DNA of 64,000 nt from Aporrectodea caliginosa (lineage: Eukaryota > Annelida > Clitellata > Crassiclitellata > Lumbricidae): positions 102,501 through 166,500 of the forward strand of contig JACEVL010000045.1 of the NCBI GenBank assembly GCA_020284085.1, written 5' to 3'. Below the pieces are notes generated by a model that was not told the origin of the DNA, did not search any database, and worked only from the letters and a program-made list of their open reading frames with translations. The position numbers and the translations under genes were made by a program. Below are positions 24,190-57,669 of the stretch, piece by piece; the stretch's first letter is position 1, and every line of letters starts with the position of its first letter.

Positions 24190-24327
24190 CGTAGTTGGGC
24201 TGGGAGCGCCTCTGAGTAGGTTATCTTGGAGGGGCGCTATATAAGTCCTCTGAATGAATGAATGAATGAATGAATGAATGAATGAATGAATGAATGAATG
24301 AATGAATGAATGAATGAATGAATGAAT
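24190..24327 (+). repeat. LINE/SINE 3' tail with (GAAT)n
   Basis: GTTGGGCTGGGAGCGCCTCT, then GAGTAGGTTATCTTGGAGGG and GCGCTATATAAGT, then about 18 GAAT units. The unit matches the 3' end of the LINE at 14540-15260 and the isolated copies at 49482 and 55600. Confidence 0.75.
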
Positions 24328-24689
24328 CTGTGAACTGTAGACGCAAACGTGCTTTTTGTTGTTACAAAATTTCAGTCAGAGAAGACACGTCTATAATTTT
24401 AAATCCTGGTCGAAGGCTTAAAAAATCTCGCTTATGACGGTAAATGGTACTTTCACGCTATAGACAATTAGGCCTATAGTCGTACAAATAGTCGTACTTC
24501 TGTGTAGGCTACAGCCTACAGGTATTAACTACATGATTGGATTCTGCGTTGGAGCTGGGACGAAAAGGTTGACCAATGCAACCCATAACACATGCGAAAC
24601 AAGCAACCTGTTCCAAAGACGATCGGTAGCTGTCAAGCGCGTGACCGCCATATGCTTTTCTTCGACATTACCATGCTAAATTGTTAACT

Positions 24690-24705
24690 TTATTATAATA
24701 ATAAT

Positions 24706-24764
<59 letters not shown>

Positions 24765-24827
24765 TATACCTCTGGCAAAAAATATATTTAAAAAAAAAAT
24801 AATAATAATAATAAAAAAATAAAAAAA

Positions 24828-24888
<61 letters not shown>

Positions 24889-24890
24889 CC
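24690..24890. repeat. (TAA)n microsatellite
   Basis: Two long ATA/TAA runs separated by an A-rich spacer; it abuts the LINE fragment that follows. Confidence 0.95.
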
Positions 24891-24892
24891 AT

Positions 24893-25425
24893 GGACATCA
24901 TACTAGGCCTGGAGTCGACCCTGGTCATAAGCCTGAATAGACAGAAGTGCAAATTTTGGCTGGAGAGGAATTTGAAGAGAAGACATTTGAGGACTTCAAA
25001 CGAGTTACCAAGGACTCAGTAACTTTGCTGGGCACGCCTCTCTGCAGAGGCACGGCGCTGGATGAGGCATTGCAGGACCATTCAGAGAAATTGGAGCAGG
25101 CAATGGTGGATATGAGGAGGCTGCCAACACAGGGAGCCTTGATGCTAATAAGATCGTGCTTCGGGGCGGCGAGGTTAATCTTCCTGCTGAGAACGACCCA
25201 GTACTGGGAACACCCTCTGTTGAGAACGATGGACGAACAGATGAGACCTGGATCGGAGGCAATCGTTAACATCAGACTGAGCGACATCCAATGGACACAG
25301 GCGACATTATCGATTAGAGAAGGAGGATTGGAAATCAGAAGGCTTCAGATGCTGGCTTCTTTCGCATATCTTGCATCTCGGATCCGCTATTCTTCACTCG
25401 ATTTCTACTGGCCCTACAGATGATA
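24893..25425 (+). pseudogene. Non-LTR retrotransposon ORF2 C-terminal fragment
   Basis: From about 24947 the frame reads VTKDSVTLLGTPLCRGTALD, LPTQGALMLIRSCFGAARLI, LRTTQYWEHPLL and IQWTQATLSIREGGLEIRRL, followed by ASFAYLASRIR. The LGxPLCRG..ALDEAL ... QW.QA.L..R.GGL.IR ... A.LAS pattern is common at the C-terminus of certain invertebrate non-LTR polyproteins. A frameshift upstream of 24947 separates NRQKCKFWLE from the rest. The clade is uncertain. 5'-truncated, directly after the (TAA)n tract. Confidence 0.65.
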
Positions 25426-26385
25426 GACATAATTAAATTTTGACAGCTGCAATTCTGCAATTAAATATCTAGCCTACAGATGTATCCTCTTGAAAAAATT
25501 AAGTCATAGCCTATAGCTAGGCGATCGAATGCAATTCAGGTTTACATAGTAGCATGACTATAGGGTCATATTAAATATAATGTGATTTTTATATGATGTT
25601 GTGGCTGCAGATCAGTGACTCGATCTGCAGTTTTGTAGAGGACGCAGGGCCGGATTAAGACTTCCGGGGGCCCTAAGCCAAGACCCGGTTTAAGACATCC
25701 GGGGGCCCCAAACATGGGCGTTCGGAGGGGGGAAGGGAGCATTTGCGCCCCGGATTTTGCCAATACTTAAAAAATTACTTATTATCTTGGTTTTTAACAA
25801 TAAATGGCTATGATTTTTCGACATTTTTATTTTTTATCCAAACTAGTCAAGATAACCTGAGAAACTTAAAATATATAAAAAATTGAAACTTTTAGCAGTT
25901 TTGTGTTTGAAATAAGCGTTCAGAAATAGCTTAAAACGGATTCCAGAACGCTAACAGCTGGCTCAATATCATGTCAAATGCTTCCAAAAGCATTGGCGGC
26001 TATTGGGATCCTCGTCAGACTCTTAATTGCGGAAGCGAGTTCTGACGGTGATGTGATAGCCTAGGTTGCTTTCGGCACCGTGGTTTGTCCGGTCCCAACG
26101 ATTCAAAACTTTGACCCCCTAAAAAGAATTCTTTGACCCCCAAAAATTCTCGTGGACACCCATGATTATGTTCCGTTATACTAAATTTAGGTAATTTCAG
26201 AATTTTCACCGGCGTGCGACCGGTAACCGTGTCAACAATGTGTCAATATGGTCGACTCAGAGTGGGAAATATTAGATTTTCGCTTTGAGCCTTTGACGTC
26301 TGCCGTTCGTCGCTAGGGGCCCATGTACAGACTGAGAGTGTGAATCTGCAACTAGGGTCAGTATTCAGTAAGTAGTAACTAAAAC

Positions 26386-27963
26386 CAGTGTATTAGTTGT
26401 CGGGGGGGTTGGGGGTTCAACCCCCCTAGTTCTTTTTCTAACCCCTCAGCTAAGTAACTGAAAAGATGCTGGGGGTTAGGTCTTGACCCCCCGGCTGTTG
26501 CTCTGTCATCAAGTACAAAAGAATATATAGCCCAATTCCTTTACTTTTAAGTAAATTAGTTACTTACTTACTGTTATGGTTTGTGACTGAGAGCGGAGAA
26601 CCAGCCTACAGAATTAAGGTGAAAGCCAATAAGCTAGTTCAGCATTACCAGTGCGCATTCGCAGCCAGTTTACTTTTACTTCCGGTCATAGGTCACCGTT
26701 CGTAAACAAACCGAATGGTGCCGGTAGCGATGTTGCTATGATCTACTTTGACGCAAATATTAGAAGATATTTGTTTGCCACGAGTTCATGTTTAACTCGA
26801 TGAAGTTGTCTTGTGACATCTTTCTGTTATAAATTTCTTCAAATCAACTACATTCCATCGATTAAAGTCGTCCACATTGAACGATTCGTCTAAGCTATCC
26901 GCCATGTTTCGCTTTGTTTATGAACGGGGAACTATCACCTTTCCCGTCATGCGCTGCGTGTTTCGCTTTGTTTATGAATGGGGAACTATCACCTTTCCCG
27001 TCATGCACTGCGGGAAAATTAATGCTGAACTAGCTTATTTCTGTAACACTTTATTTCCTATTCCTATTATGCTATAGTTCGAGCACATGGTTGTGTCTAT
27101 TTAGTGTGTGGAGAAAGACATTATTGCATTTATTAGAGTTTGGAATGAGTAATTCTGACGCAGCTGATGTTTTGCTTGAATATTCTATGCTTAAAAAGAG
27201 CGATGGTTTAATGCTTGGGCAGAAATTACAGCCACTTGTTACTTTGTTGGAAGTTCTACCTGTTTCATCTGCTGAGTGTGAAAGAGGATTCAGTCAGATG
27301 AATTTATGTCACACTAGTGGAAGAAACAGGCTTCTTGTGAGTTCAGTGAATGATCTAGCTGTTGATGATTGGCATCAATGGTCCACCTCTTACTGCAAGG
27401 AATGTAGACAAATATGTTATTTCTTGTCTTAAAGCTGGCAGACATGGTGCTTTGGACAAAGCCACTGGGTTACCAAAAAAAAGAAATTACAAAACATAGT
27501 CCAAAATTATTTTTGTCAACTACCGGGTATAACTTAGTGTAAGAATCTATGCATTATGGTTTGTGTTATTGAATTACTTTCCAAAAACCAGGTGTTTTGT
27601 CTATGTGGTCATGCATGGGCGTTTTTAGGGGGTGGTTTTACAGGTTCAACCCCCCAATAAATGCATTATGTTATTAAAAACTAAATATGTAGAAAATACG
27701 ACCATTTCCAATGGAAAACCCCGAAAACTTAAAAGTTAAAACCCCCTCTGAAATTTTTTCCTGGCTATGCCCCTATGATTATGTAATTTCTTTGTTATGT
27801 CGCATAGATAAATTTAAAGAAGAAACTAAGATATCTCATGAGTCGTCAGTTGTTTCATATTAACAACATTAAAATTTAATTTAGACCTGTGATCGTGTAC
27901 TTTCGAAATCTGCAAAACTTTCGACCCCCCCCCCCCCGCTAGTTTTTGACAACTAAAACACTG
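26386..27963. mobile_element. Nested hAT-type element with transposase remnant
   Basis: The ends CAGTGTATTAGTTGTC and GACAACTAAAACACTG are inverted repeats next to G-runs and C-runs, flanked by a perfect 8-bp TSD ACTAAAAC (26378-26385, 27964-27971). It sits inside the larger hAT element. The interior (27091-27432) keeps a transposase C-terminus. Confidence 0.85.
27091..27432 (+). pseudogene. hAT transposase C-terminal fragment (KIAA1586/SCAND3-like)
   Basis: The frame contains LVTLLEVLPVSSAECERGFS, QMNLCHTSGRNRLLVSSVNDL, the diagnostic hAT dimerisation block (xSxAECERGFSxMNL...RNRL). The N-terminal catalytic part is absent within this element copy, so it is a deletion derivative. Confidence 0.75.
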
Positions 27964-28255
27964 ACTAAAACTTACTAGCGCTAATGACTTAAAATTAATT
28001 TAAATTATATAAAATTAGGAATTTGCTAGGCCCTACAACAATTTGATTTAATTTCTCCGGACTTTGGGGCCCCAAAACCTTGCGGGGGCCCTAAGCCATG
28101 GCTATTTAGCTTATAGGTTAATCCGGCACTGAGAGGACGCCAGCGTATTGTTACTTTAAGTGTCGGTCGATTCTTTCTGCAGTGCACTTTAAACTTAATT
28201 CTCTCGTTTCGACCAACGACCTCTTATGGTTTCCACTTTCGACTACTCCTTTTTA

Positions 28256-28535
28256 GGGGGGGACCATAGAGTAGTGGTAACATTACTGGCGTGAAGAGCA
28301 GTAGGAAGCGGGATTGATTCCCGCAACCAATCCCAAACGTCCACTCAGCCTATCATTCGCGAGATGGCGCGTTGGTAAAATGAGATGTAGGACGTGATGA
28401 GCGCCTTGCATGGCTGCTGTATACAGTTAAATTCGACTCCTGTAATAACTTTAGATCATCTGTTCATACTAAATTGTAAACAGACTGCGTTTGTCGGTTT
28501 GAATTAATAAAGAATAATGTTTATCATTTGTCATT
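28256..28535 (+). mobile_element. tRNA-derived SINE, copy 1
   Basis: The head has a pol III box A-like TAGAGTAGTGGTAACA and a box B-like GGGATTGATTCCCGC, about 35 bases apart as in tRNA genes. The body ends in GTTTGTCGGTTTGAATTAAT and an AATAAAGAAT tail. A second copy with the same plan is at 32830-33105. It lies about 330 bases upstream of the kinase start codon. Confidence 0.75.
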
Positions 28536-28810
28536 TTTCTGCTCCTTTGCTCATACACTTGTACCTGCACCATAGGTACAAAGGTCTGCACCATCAACCA
28601 TAAAAGTCAAACAGCAAGCAATTATATTCAAAGCAATGTTTATATAATAATTTTTGCCAACTTGGTATTTAAAATTCGTCACATCTGTGCACCCTTAAAA
28701 TGGCGCTAAATGAATTGAAGGCAAGCATCGCAACTACCAAGAAGCATAAATTTATCGTATGACACTTCCGCTTTGTCCATTTAGTTCCTTTAATGTTGTA
28801 TGGCGTTTAA

Positions 28811-42308
<13,498 letters not shown>

Positions 42309-45300
42309 GAGGCATCGTTTGCTGTCATCCAAATGGAAAACAGGCAATCGTCAATCGAAAGATGTCTGGCTTTTTTGTGAATTCCTAGAATTAACCTTAC
42401 GTTTTTATTGTTTTCGCACTGCTGTGCATTTTGGACAACTTGTATCTTTTGTTGGATTTTATTATTGAAATAATTAATTAATTCATGAACAATGGATTTC
42501 TAATATTTTATCTGACCGTCTGCCATTTTCCTGCTACTTTTCGATGCGATTTCTGGTTTTTGTGGATTTAAAATTGACGTTAATTAGTAGTTTCATTCTA
42601 AAACTGGACTTTTTGGCAATCGATTTTCAGTATGTGATGCAGTTCATTTTGGCAGCAACAGTTGACGTTATAGGATTTATGATATCACTGTCTAGCTGCT
42701 CTAGCGCAGAGTTGCATTCAGCCATGCTCTTGTCATTTCTTTGTTGCTGTGAACACAGTCGGCCAACAAGCGTAACATTACATGAGATGCTCTGGTCCTG
42801 AACAACCTGATTTTTTAACAGATCAGAGCTTTGCTGTAGCCGCTGAAACTCGTCCAAATAGAATTGCAGATTTATATCCCTTCTATTTGGCAAAACCTAA
42901 CCATAGGCTGGACTTCGGTCTTCTAAACTACCTTTAACTTATTCCCAGTTATGCAATATTATTAAAACTGAATTATGCAGCTGGTGTAATTATTGTTCAT
43001 GATTATTATTACTGTTATTTTTATTATTTTGTGCTAGTTTATTTGCTTTGTCGTATAAATTAACAATGCAGATATTGATGCTAAACTATTGCCTGACTTC
43101 TGAATGCTTTTAGGTAATTATGATCACAGTTTAGTGTGATTCAGTATATAATTTTGTGTAAATTTAAGGTAAATCATGCGACATTGTCATAGCTGTCAGT
43201 TTCAGTAGAGGCTAGTTGAGCTGTTATCAGGTGTCATTCATAGTACGTTTTACAGAGAGAGGTTTTTAATTTAATCATGTTTGAAGAAATGTTGTATGCT
43301 TGAGAAATTGAGCTGTGCTGCTACTGGTTATGAATTTCAGTGTAGAAACATCAGGAGTGACTGAATGCCAGAGGTGTAGTGATTGACTGTCCACATGTGT
43401 AATGATTTAGTTGAAGTTTCTCTTTTATTTCCGTTAAAAATTGCTATGGTCCTTATCATGCGGTTTGTTGCAGTGCTTAACGGCAGTGTCTGGGGCTTGA
43501 TTCCATGCAGGTCCTTCTGTAAAGGGTGAATTAGACAGATTAGACCAGAGGAATTACTTGCACCTGGAAAATCCTTATGATGGGATGTATGAAGGAGATT
43601 GCTTCCTGACTAGAGTATACAATAGGATGCTGAATTCGTCTTGTGAAGCTTGGCAAGCTGCATAAAGTTTTTCCAACCTAAGGTTGCTGTTACAGTGCAT
43701 CTATTTCAGCCATTCAGTGTAAATTAAAGGACTTCAAGGTGTATTTAACAGCAGTTGATGACCCCAAGAGGTTAATCTACATCGCCGTTGTTTGATTTGG
43801 CATCTGCTCTCTTGGTTACTTTCGTAAGCACACTACAGTTTGTGCTGTAATGTAGTGTGTAGTGTGTAAGCATTCAACCAGGTGGCCAAGGCATCTTGTG
43901 GTTGGTTGAATAGTGAATTGGTTGACCTCATTTGTGGTACATGCTTTCCATGATAAAGTTACTGCAAAAGAACCTCATGCAAGTACTTTATGGAAATAAT
44001 TCTTATTACCATCTTTTCATGCCGGGTCTATTAAGTAGTGGTGCCATGAAAATAAAAATGAAGTTTTGTTTATAAGTAAGTGTTGTAATGATAACTTGCC
44101 GAGTTTTGAACTGCTTGCAAGTATATGTGAAATTCTTTGACAGGGTTAAAACATTGGGGTTATATTGATCCGGTTGTTGAAGGGAAACAGTTTGTTTCCT
44201 TTCTAATTTCGATAAGTTTTCTTTGCAAAAGTATATTGTTGTGCACATAATTTTTAAGGAGAGCATTGATAACTGCGTCAACTCCATCTGATGTAATAAT
44301 TGCCTACAGGGTTTATTTGCATGGCCGAGGTTTGATTCTTTATTTTGTGTATATCTGATTTTAAAATGTGGCATTGTAATTGTGTCTGTGAATAATGATG
44401 TTCTCTGAATTTTTTTTGAATTGGTGTGTTGTTGACTTTGGTGCAAAGCACATTTATTCACAATTTTCAAGCCTTGAGAATAGGCCAAGCAGTCTCTGCG
44501 CCCTGACTGAAACGGGTTGTCAATGGTTTTATTTGCCCGATTATACTATTATGAGACTTTATGATTGTGAATGAGCATCATAAATAATGCCATGTGTACA
44601 GGTGCCATTAGTCTGTAGCAGTCAGTGGAGGGATGTTACATGTATATCAAAGGAATACGAAAGCTTTTTTGTTAATGGTATTTATCTATAACAATTCCAC
44701 TGTGTAAACTTAGGAATGTTGTAGTAGTTAGGGCTAACGCACAATATATGTGATGGGTAGTTTTAACATTACATTAATTCTTGAAATGTCACTTAGACTC
44801 TGCCTTAACAAACCACTTGTTTTAGAGCATAAAAATATTTAAAATAATGGATAGTTTGGTAGAGTCCTTGCAAATTCAGTTTGTCTTTCCCTGTATCCAA
44901 AGACAAGGCGTGTCAGTAGTATTGTGTGGTGCTGAAATTGCAAATGCTGGTCAAACAGCGTAGAGTAATACTAAACACAAATATAGATATCATGGTTTGT
45001 ATTCATAGGTTTGCTCAGCGAGTTATTTTTCACGCTTTCCAGGTTAGCTACACTGAAAAGTGTATGTTCTTGTGTCAGCTCTTTTTCCAAAGTAACCAAC
45101 AATAATTCATTGCTGAAATGGTTGAAAAAACACCGTGCAGTTACTGTAAGACCCAACATGAAAACATGTCTATTAAATGGTAATGCAACAATGAGTTCTG
45201 TTTAAATTTGCTCCGTTTTACAGTTGACTTTGAACAGGATACTAAGCTAATATTAAAACATTGCCAAGTTCCAAGATTTTCTAATTATAAAAGTAGTGCC

Positions 45301-46283
45301 AATGTTAATTGCTTCTACCAAATGCTAATGAGATGACTAATTTACTTGAGAGGCATGTGCTGGTGACAACAGCTGCTCTAAATGTATTGTAGTTCCGAGC
45401 CAGTTGATTTTAACGCGTATACGGAAATACATTAGTTAATCCTGATTTCATTTATACCGTTTGCTTTTAAATTGCAGTTGAAGAAATAGTTATAAATGAG
45501 ATGTAAGGCCTGAATCTAAAGCCACAGGTACATGTAGCTACTGTAATCGATGAAATCAGTACCTGTACATGACTCCGAACTTTACTCATTGCAACGACCT
45601 GATCAGCTCAACATGATGAGTTACTGGTTACAGCAAACCTCCATTTAGCATTTTTTTACCCACAAAATACCCAGACAATTGACATTAATTACTGTTGATC
45701 TCTATAAAGAACGACTCTATAAAGAACTAATGTTTTGCTGTAATAATATTTTAATGAATGTTGATTTGCAATGTTCATCAATATTGACTGAGAACTACAA
45801 TTAGTAAACTGTTGAATGGATTTGTTTTGTGTCAAGCAATAAATGATATGTACGCTGCAACAGTGACAATCAACCCCTTGGCTACCCCAGCAAAGGAGCT
45901 GCACTTTCCCATAAATGCACAAGCTGTTCACTTCGAATGCATAAAACACACAGCTTAATAGAAATGAATTTTATTCTTAAAGAAGCTGGTTGTCATGAGC
46001 AAAAGGTATCTGCAATCACATAACGAGACATAGCTTTGCACACTGTAAAGTGATTTACTAGTCTTTCATTTACATAGGAGCTAAATGTCAATGGTGGAAA
46101 GCAGACAACTCCTGCATATTCACCGTTACCATCAGCTGGGAACTGGCGCGATAGCTACACGATTTCCATACTGAAACATAACATAGCGTTAACATGTGTC
46201 AGCAGTGGCACTAATGTGATATTGGTTGTGCCTATTTCTGTCAGCCAATCACAATTTACTCTGATTTCGAGACGTAGAAACCC
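42309..46283. other. Presumed 3' UTR / intergenic space of the convergent kinase and NAA10 genes
   Basis: AT-rich, no repeat arrays, no recognised gene. Candidate plus-strand AATAAA signals are at 44051-44056 and 45838-45843. An 88-codon minus-strand frame (42627-42893) and a 160-codon one (44006-44488) are not recognised and are probably chance. Confidence 0.5.
45838..45843 (+). terminator. Candidate polyadenylation signal AATAAA (kinase gene side)
   Basis: The hexamer is the last plus-strand AATAAA I see before the NAA10 3' end. Usage is unproven; it would imply a 3.5-kb 3' UTR. Confidence 0.3.
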
Positions 46284-46289
46284 TTTATT
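46284..46289 (-). terminator. Candidate polyadenylation signal for NAA10
   Basis: AATAAA on the minus strand, about 230 bases 3' of the NAA10 stop codon, a usual distance for a short 3' UTR. Confidence 0.5.
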
Positions 46290-46518
46290 AAAGTAAAAAT
46301 TAATTATTATCAAATATTAATTATACACCTCACACCCAAGGCACCATTCAAATATGAATAGAGACAATTAAATTCCTTCTAGATAGTGTTCAGAGAAGGT
46401 AGGTAAGAATTCTTCACATTTTCACTGTCACAGCATAGTAGTCACATGTGACAATACTCCATCCTTTTCATGATGCAGCAATATATACGCATGTATATAT
46501 TTAGAGCGAAAGTGAACA

Positions 46519-54466
<7,948 letters not shown>

Positions 54467-54880
54467 TTTTAATTGGTTTTATTTCTTAAATGAACACTAA
54501 TATTATAAGCGGAAACGTCGCAAGGCTTCCCCTTGAATATACCATAGATGTCTACATAGTTGTACGACTAAAAATAACAGTCCGTGGGGAACATTGAATG
54601 TAGGTCGTGTCAGATTCCGACGTTATAATTATATAAGAGGTCGTTGGATTCCGACAACATTATGTTTCGTCAAAGAAATTTCTAAGCCACAAAGCAACTA
54701 TTTTAGCGTTATTTTCAAATAGCAAATCAATTTCTTAACATCTAGTTCTGCTCGCAATATTAATCCATATCGCTAAACTAGTTTGGCAAAGAAGACGAGA
54801 GGCCTAGAAGCAATTAACGCTGTAGGCCTAGGCTAGGCCTAATAGGCCTATATATGCCAAAATGTTTAGTTAACTTTTGA
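54467..54880. promoter_or_regulatory. Presumed NAA10 5' flank
   Basis: Lies directly upstream of the NAA10 start on the minus strand. No TATA box or CpG island is evident. Three TAGGCCTA palindromes cluster at 54823-54850. Confidence 0.3.
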
Positions 54881-54888
54881 CGTGGAAC

Positions 54889-55266
54889 CAGAGGTGCAAA
54901 AAACCAAACTTTTTTCAAAATGAAAACTTGGTTTTTTGTTTTTTTTGTTTTTTATGGTTTTTTGGTTTTTTGGTTTTGAGATTTTCCTATTTCAGATCAT
55001 AAACTCATTAAAATGGCATAATACCGTTCAAATTAATCAGATGCATATAAATGAAATTTACTAGAACAGTAGAACCGTAGAATGTCATAAAACGAAGTTA
55101 ACAAAGACCATACAACAATTGCCAAGAGAGCTGAAGAGCCGCCATTTTTGGCATTTATAATTTCAAAATTTGTAAAAAACCAAAAAACCAAAATTTACGG
55201 TTTTTTGGTTTTTTTGGGTTTTTTTTTAAACCAAAAAAACCAAAAACCAAGCCTTTAACAGCCCTG
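54889..55266. mobile_element. hAT-type MITE, 378 bp, rich in GGTTTTTT/CCAAAAAA
   Basis: The left end CAGAGGTGCAAAAAACCAAA and right end CCAAGCCTTTAACAGCCCTG are weak inverted repeats; flanks CGTGGAAC (54881-54888) and CGTGAAAC (55267-55274) are an 8-bp TSD with one change. Subterminal zones are arrays of GGTTTTTTGG on one strand or the other, so each end can pair with the other. Confidence 0.75.
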
Positions 55267-55274
55267 CGTGAAAC

Positions 55275-56409
55275 CTAAACGGTAAAGCACATTTTAAATT
55301 ACGCTTATTGATTAGTTTATTGTTTGGCTGGGAGAGCCTACTTGTTAAGTGAAACAGATTGAGCCACTGCTCGTATTGGCAGTTGCAGTCCCAATTGCCT
55401 GGAGAAGGAGGGCTACGCTAAAAGTCACGCTAATCATCTTTGCTATAACACAGCGTCGTTAACCAACCATACGACGGCATAACGATTGTGTTTAGTCCTA
55501 TAGGCTATATGCAGTGTGCACGTATTAAGCTTCGTTTTTTACTTGTAAGCCATCTGACAGGGTTCTACAAGTCCCTCAAGTCTTTTTTATTTAGTCGTGG
55601 CTGGGCCGGGAGCGCTCCTGAGTAGTTTCTTGAAGGGGCGCTATATAAATGCTCTGATTGATTGATTGATTGAATGAATGAATGAATGACGGAAGCCTAT
55701 GCATTCCTTGAGTTGTGTCGTAGGCCAACTCGACGTGTAGGCCTATCATTAGAAAAGGCAACTTCTCTGTTAGAAATGTTGCCTCGTGTTTCCCCTAATA
55801 TCATAATAATAATAATATCATCCCCTAATATCATCATCATCATCATCAGTTCCTGATCCCAGCTTCAGGGCGAGTGATACGAATAAATTATTTTCCATTG
55901 TCCTCGGTCATTATCTTGTCAAGTTGCTCCATTTCCATGTTAGTCCAAGTGTTGTTTATTATAGGGTCTATATGACTCTATGTTCTTATTTATATTGTCT
56001 GTATACCTGCGCAGTCTTTGTCTGCCTCAATTGTTTCTCTTTCCATCGAATCTTGCATGTAATCGTAATCTCCAAATTACTTCTACAACGCCACTCGAAA
56101 GCCAAGCGCAGGGCACCAGCTTATTCACGAGCGCTGATGTGTAGTGCACTAGCTGTGTGGAATTCGGGCAAATTACTGACATTCTCTCTCTACATGTCCA
56201 AACCAATATTTATTGTGACTTTGCTGAACGATTTCGTTTATCAGACTTGTTGGATACCTCAGTGGGGACGAGGACCGTTAGATCCAGAATAATTCTTACT
56301 CTTCGGATAGTTTCTAAGAGCCTGATCGAGGGATCATATAGGCCTAGGCCTACCTATCTCGGGCAAAAAAAACTAATAATGCGTATTCTGTAACACCGGA
56401 AGGGCTCAT
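55275..56409. other. No gene seen; LINE/SINE 3' tail at 55560-55689
   Basis: At 55560-55689: GTCGTGGCTGGGCCGGGAGC, GCTCCTGAGTAGTTTCTTGA, AGGGGCGCTATATAAAT, then (GATT)n and (GAAT)n. A 122-codon frame at 55924-56292 is not recognised. ACGCCACTCGAAAGCCAAGC at 56090 is the dispersed repeat also seen near 7260. Confidence 0.5.
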
Positions 56410-56417
56410 GATGTGAT

Positions 56418-57660
56418 CATAGGCGTAACTTTCTATTGTGACGGTGGTGTCCGGTCACCACCACTTTTAAAAGTGGTGGTGATAGTCACCACCACTCTTT
56501 GGTCCTGCAATGAGATATATTTTTAACATGAAAGCATTTGGCTGTCTACCGTCTAGGTTAATCATGCATAGGCCTACGTTACATCGCAATGGCGGCAATG
56601 CTGATAGAGGCCTTCACAGTGTGTCCACACTACCTTACTTAGGCCTACATCTGGTTTCATAATTTGGTCATCAATTTTGTTTTTATAAAAGGTCAAATTA
56701 TCAAATTCATATGGAAAAATGGATCGCTTCATTGTAAAGAGACCGCGAAAGGTTATAATTGTGCAAGCAATGTATCATGTTTCCGTGGTATAGCCTACAC
56801 TGTAAGCTCTATACAACTGCATGCTGTTTGTGGTAGGCCTAATTTAGAGGGTAAAACGGTAGTTTAAGCTGATAAATTATCTTAATATTGTCAATTTAAA
56901 ATAGAAGCTGGATCGATGAAAATAATTGTTGGCCTAAATGGAAGTTGGATTGATGAAACTAATTCTTTGTTTAAATAGAAGTTGGAAATGTTGGATTGAT
57001 GGAAATAATTGTTTCCGGAAATAGAAGCTGGATTGTTTAAACTAGGTGTTTGCTTCAATAGAAGCTGGATCAATTAAGTGTTTTTGCTTAAATAGAAGTG
57101 GGTTTGACGAAAATAATTCTTTATCAAAGAGAAGTTGGATTTATGAAAAATTCTTGGTTAAATAGAAGTTGGATCGATGACAATAATTCTTGCTTAAACA
57201 GAAGTTCTATTGATGAAAAAAATTATTTTCTCGTAAATGGAAGCTGGATTGAAGGCAATTATCATGGACATTGGTAGACTGCTTACTTACCAGCGTCAAG
57301 ACGTTAAAATAATTTACCAACCTAAACTACGGGATATATCATTTAGCGTTGACAATGACTATTGGTACCATAACGTCGATTATTGGTAGTCCAGTAGTAG
57401 CCTATTATGATATTCAATTAAAAGCCGCAGTAGAAGCCGGACAATGCGTAGAGTGCCTCTGAGACTTCGACGCTGCAAGTCTCTGGTCTTTTTTGCAACT
57501 GGACTTGGAACACCATCGAGCACTCTCTGCCCAATCCTCTGACTTAAAGCAGCGCTTGTGAATAAGCTGGTGTCCTGCGCTTAGCTAGCGTTCCAGTAGT
57601 ACGTTAAAAATTAGGAGAGGATTGGTCACCACCACTTTTTGTGGCAAAGTTACGCCCTTG
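56418..57660. mobile_element. hAT-type MITE, 1,243 bp, with internal minisatellite
   Basis: The ends CATAGGCGTAACTTT and AAAGTTACGCCCTTG are inverted repeats with two mismatches. Both are followed inward by GTGGTGGTGACC / GGTCACCACCAC tracts. A perfect 8-bp TSD GATGTGAT flanks it (56410-56417, 57661-57668). The interior at about 56900-57255 is a degenerate tandem repeat. No transposase frame. Confidence 0.88.
56900..57255 (+). repeat. Degenerate ~40-bp minisatellite inside the MITE
   Basis: About nine units of AATAGAAGTTGGATTGATGA followed by AAATAATTCTTGCTTA, with unit lengths varying by several bases. Confidence 0.8.
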
Positions 57661-57669
57661 GATGTGATC

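Larger units (their letters stand above)
25645..28131. mobile_element. Outer hAT-type element, 2,487 bp including a nested hAT
   Basis: The termini CAGGGCCGGATTAAG (left) and TTAATCCGGCACTG (right) are inverted repeats, with subterminal GGGGGCCCTAAGCCA on both sides, flanked by a perfect 8-bp TSD AGAGGACG (25637-25644, 28132-28139). Without the inner insertion (26386-27963 plus one 8-bp TSD) it would be about 900 bp. It is non-autonomous: no transposase frame is visible in the outer part. Confidence 0.85.

Noticed and set aside
28256..28330. Functional tRNA gene
   Set aside because: Box A- and box B-like motifs are present, but the acceptor stem does not pair and the sequence continues into a SINE body found twice.
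44006..44488. 160-codon minus-strand frame in the kinase-NAA10 interval
   Set aside because: AT-rich, unlike any family I know, no splice or promoter signals; a chance frame opposite presumed 3' UTR.
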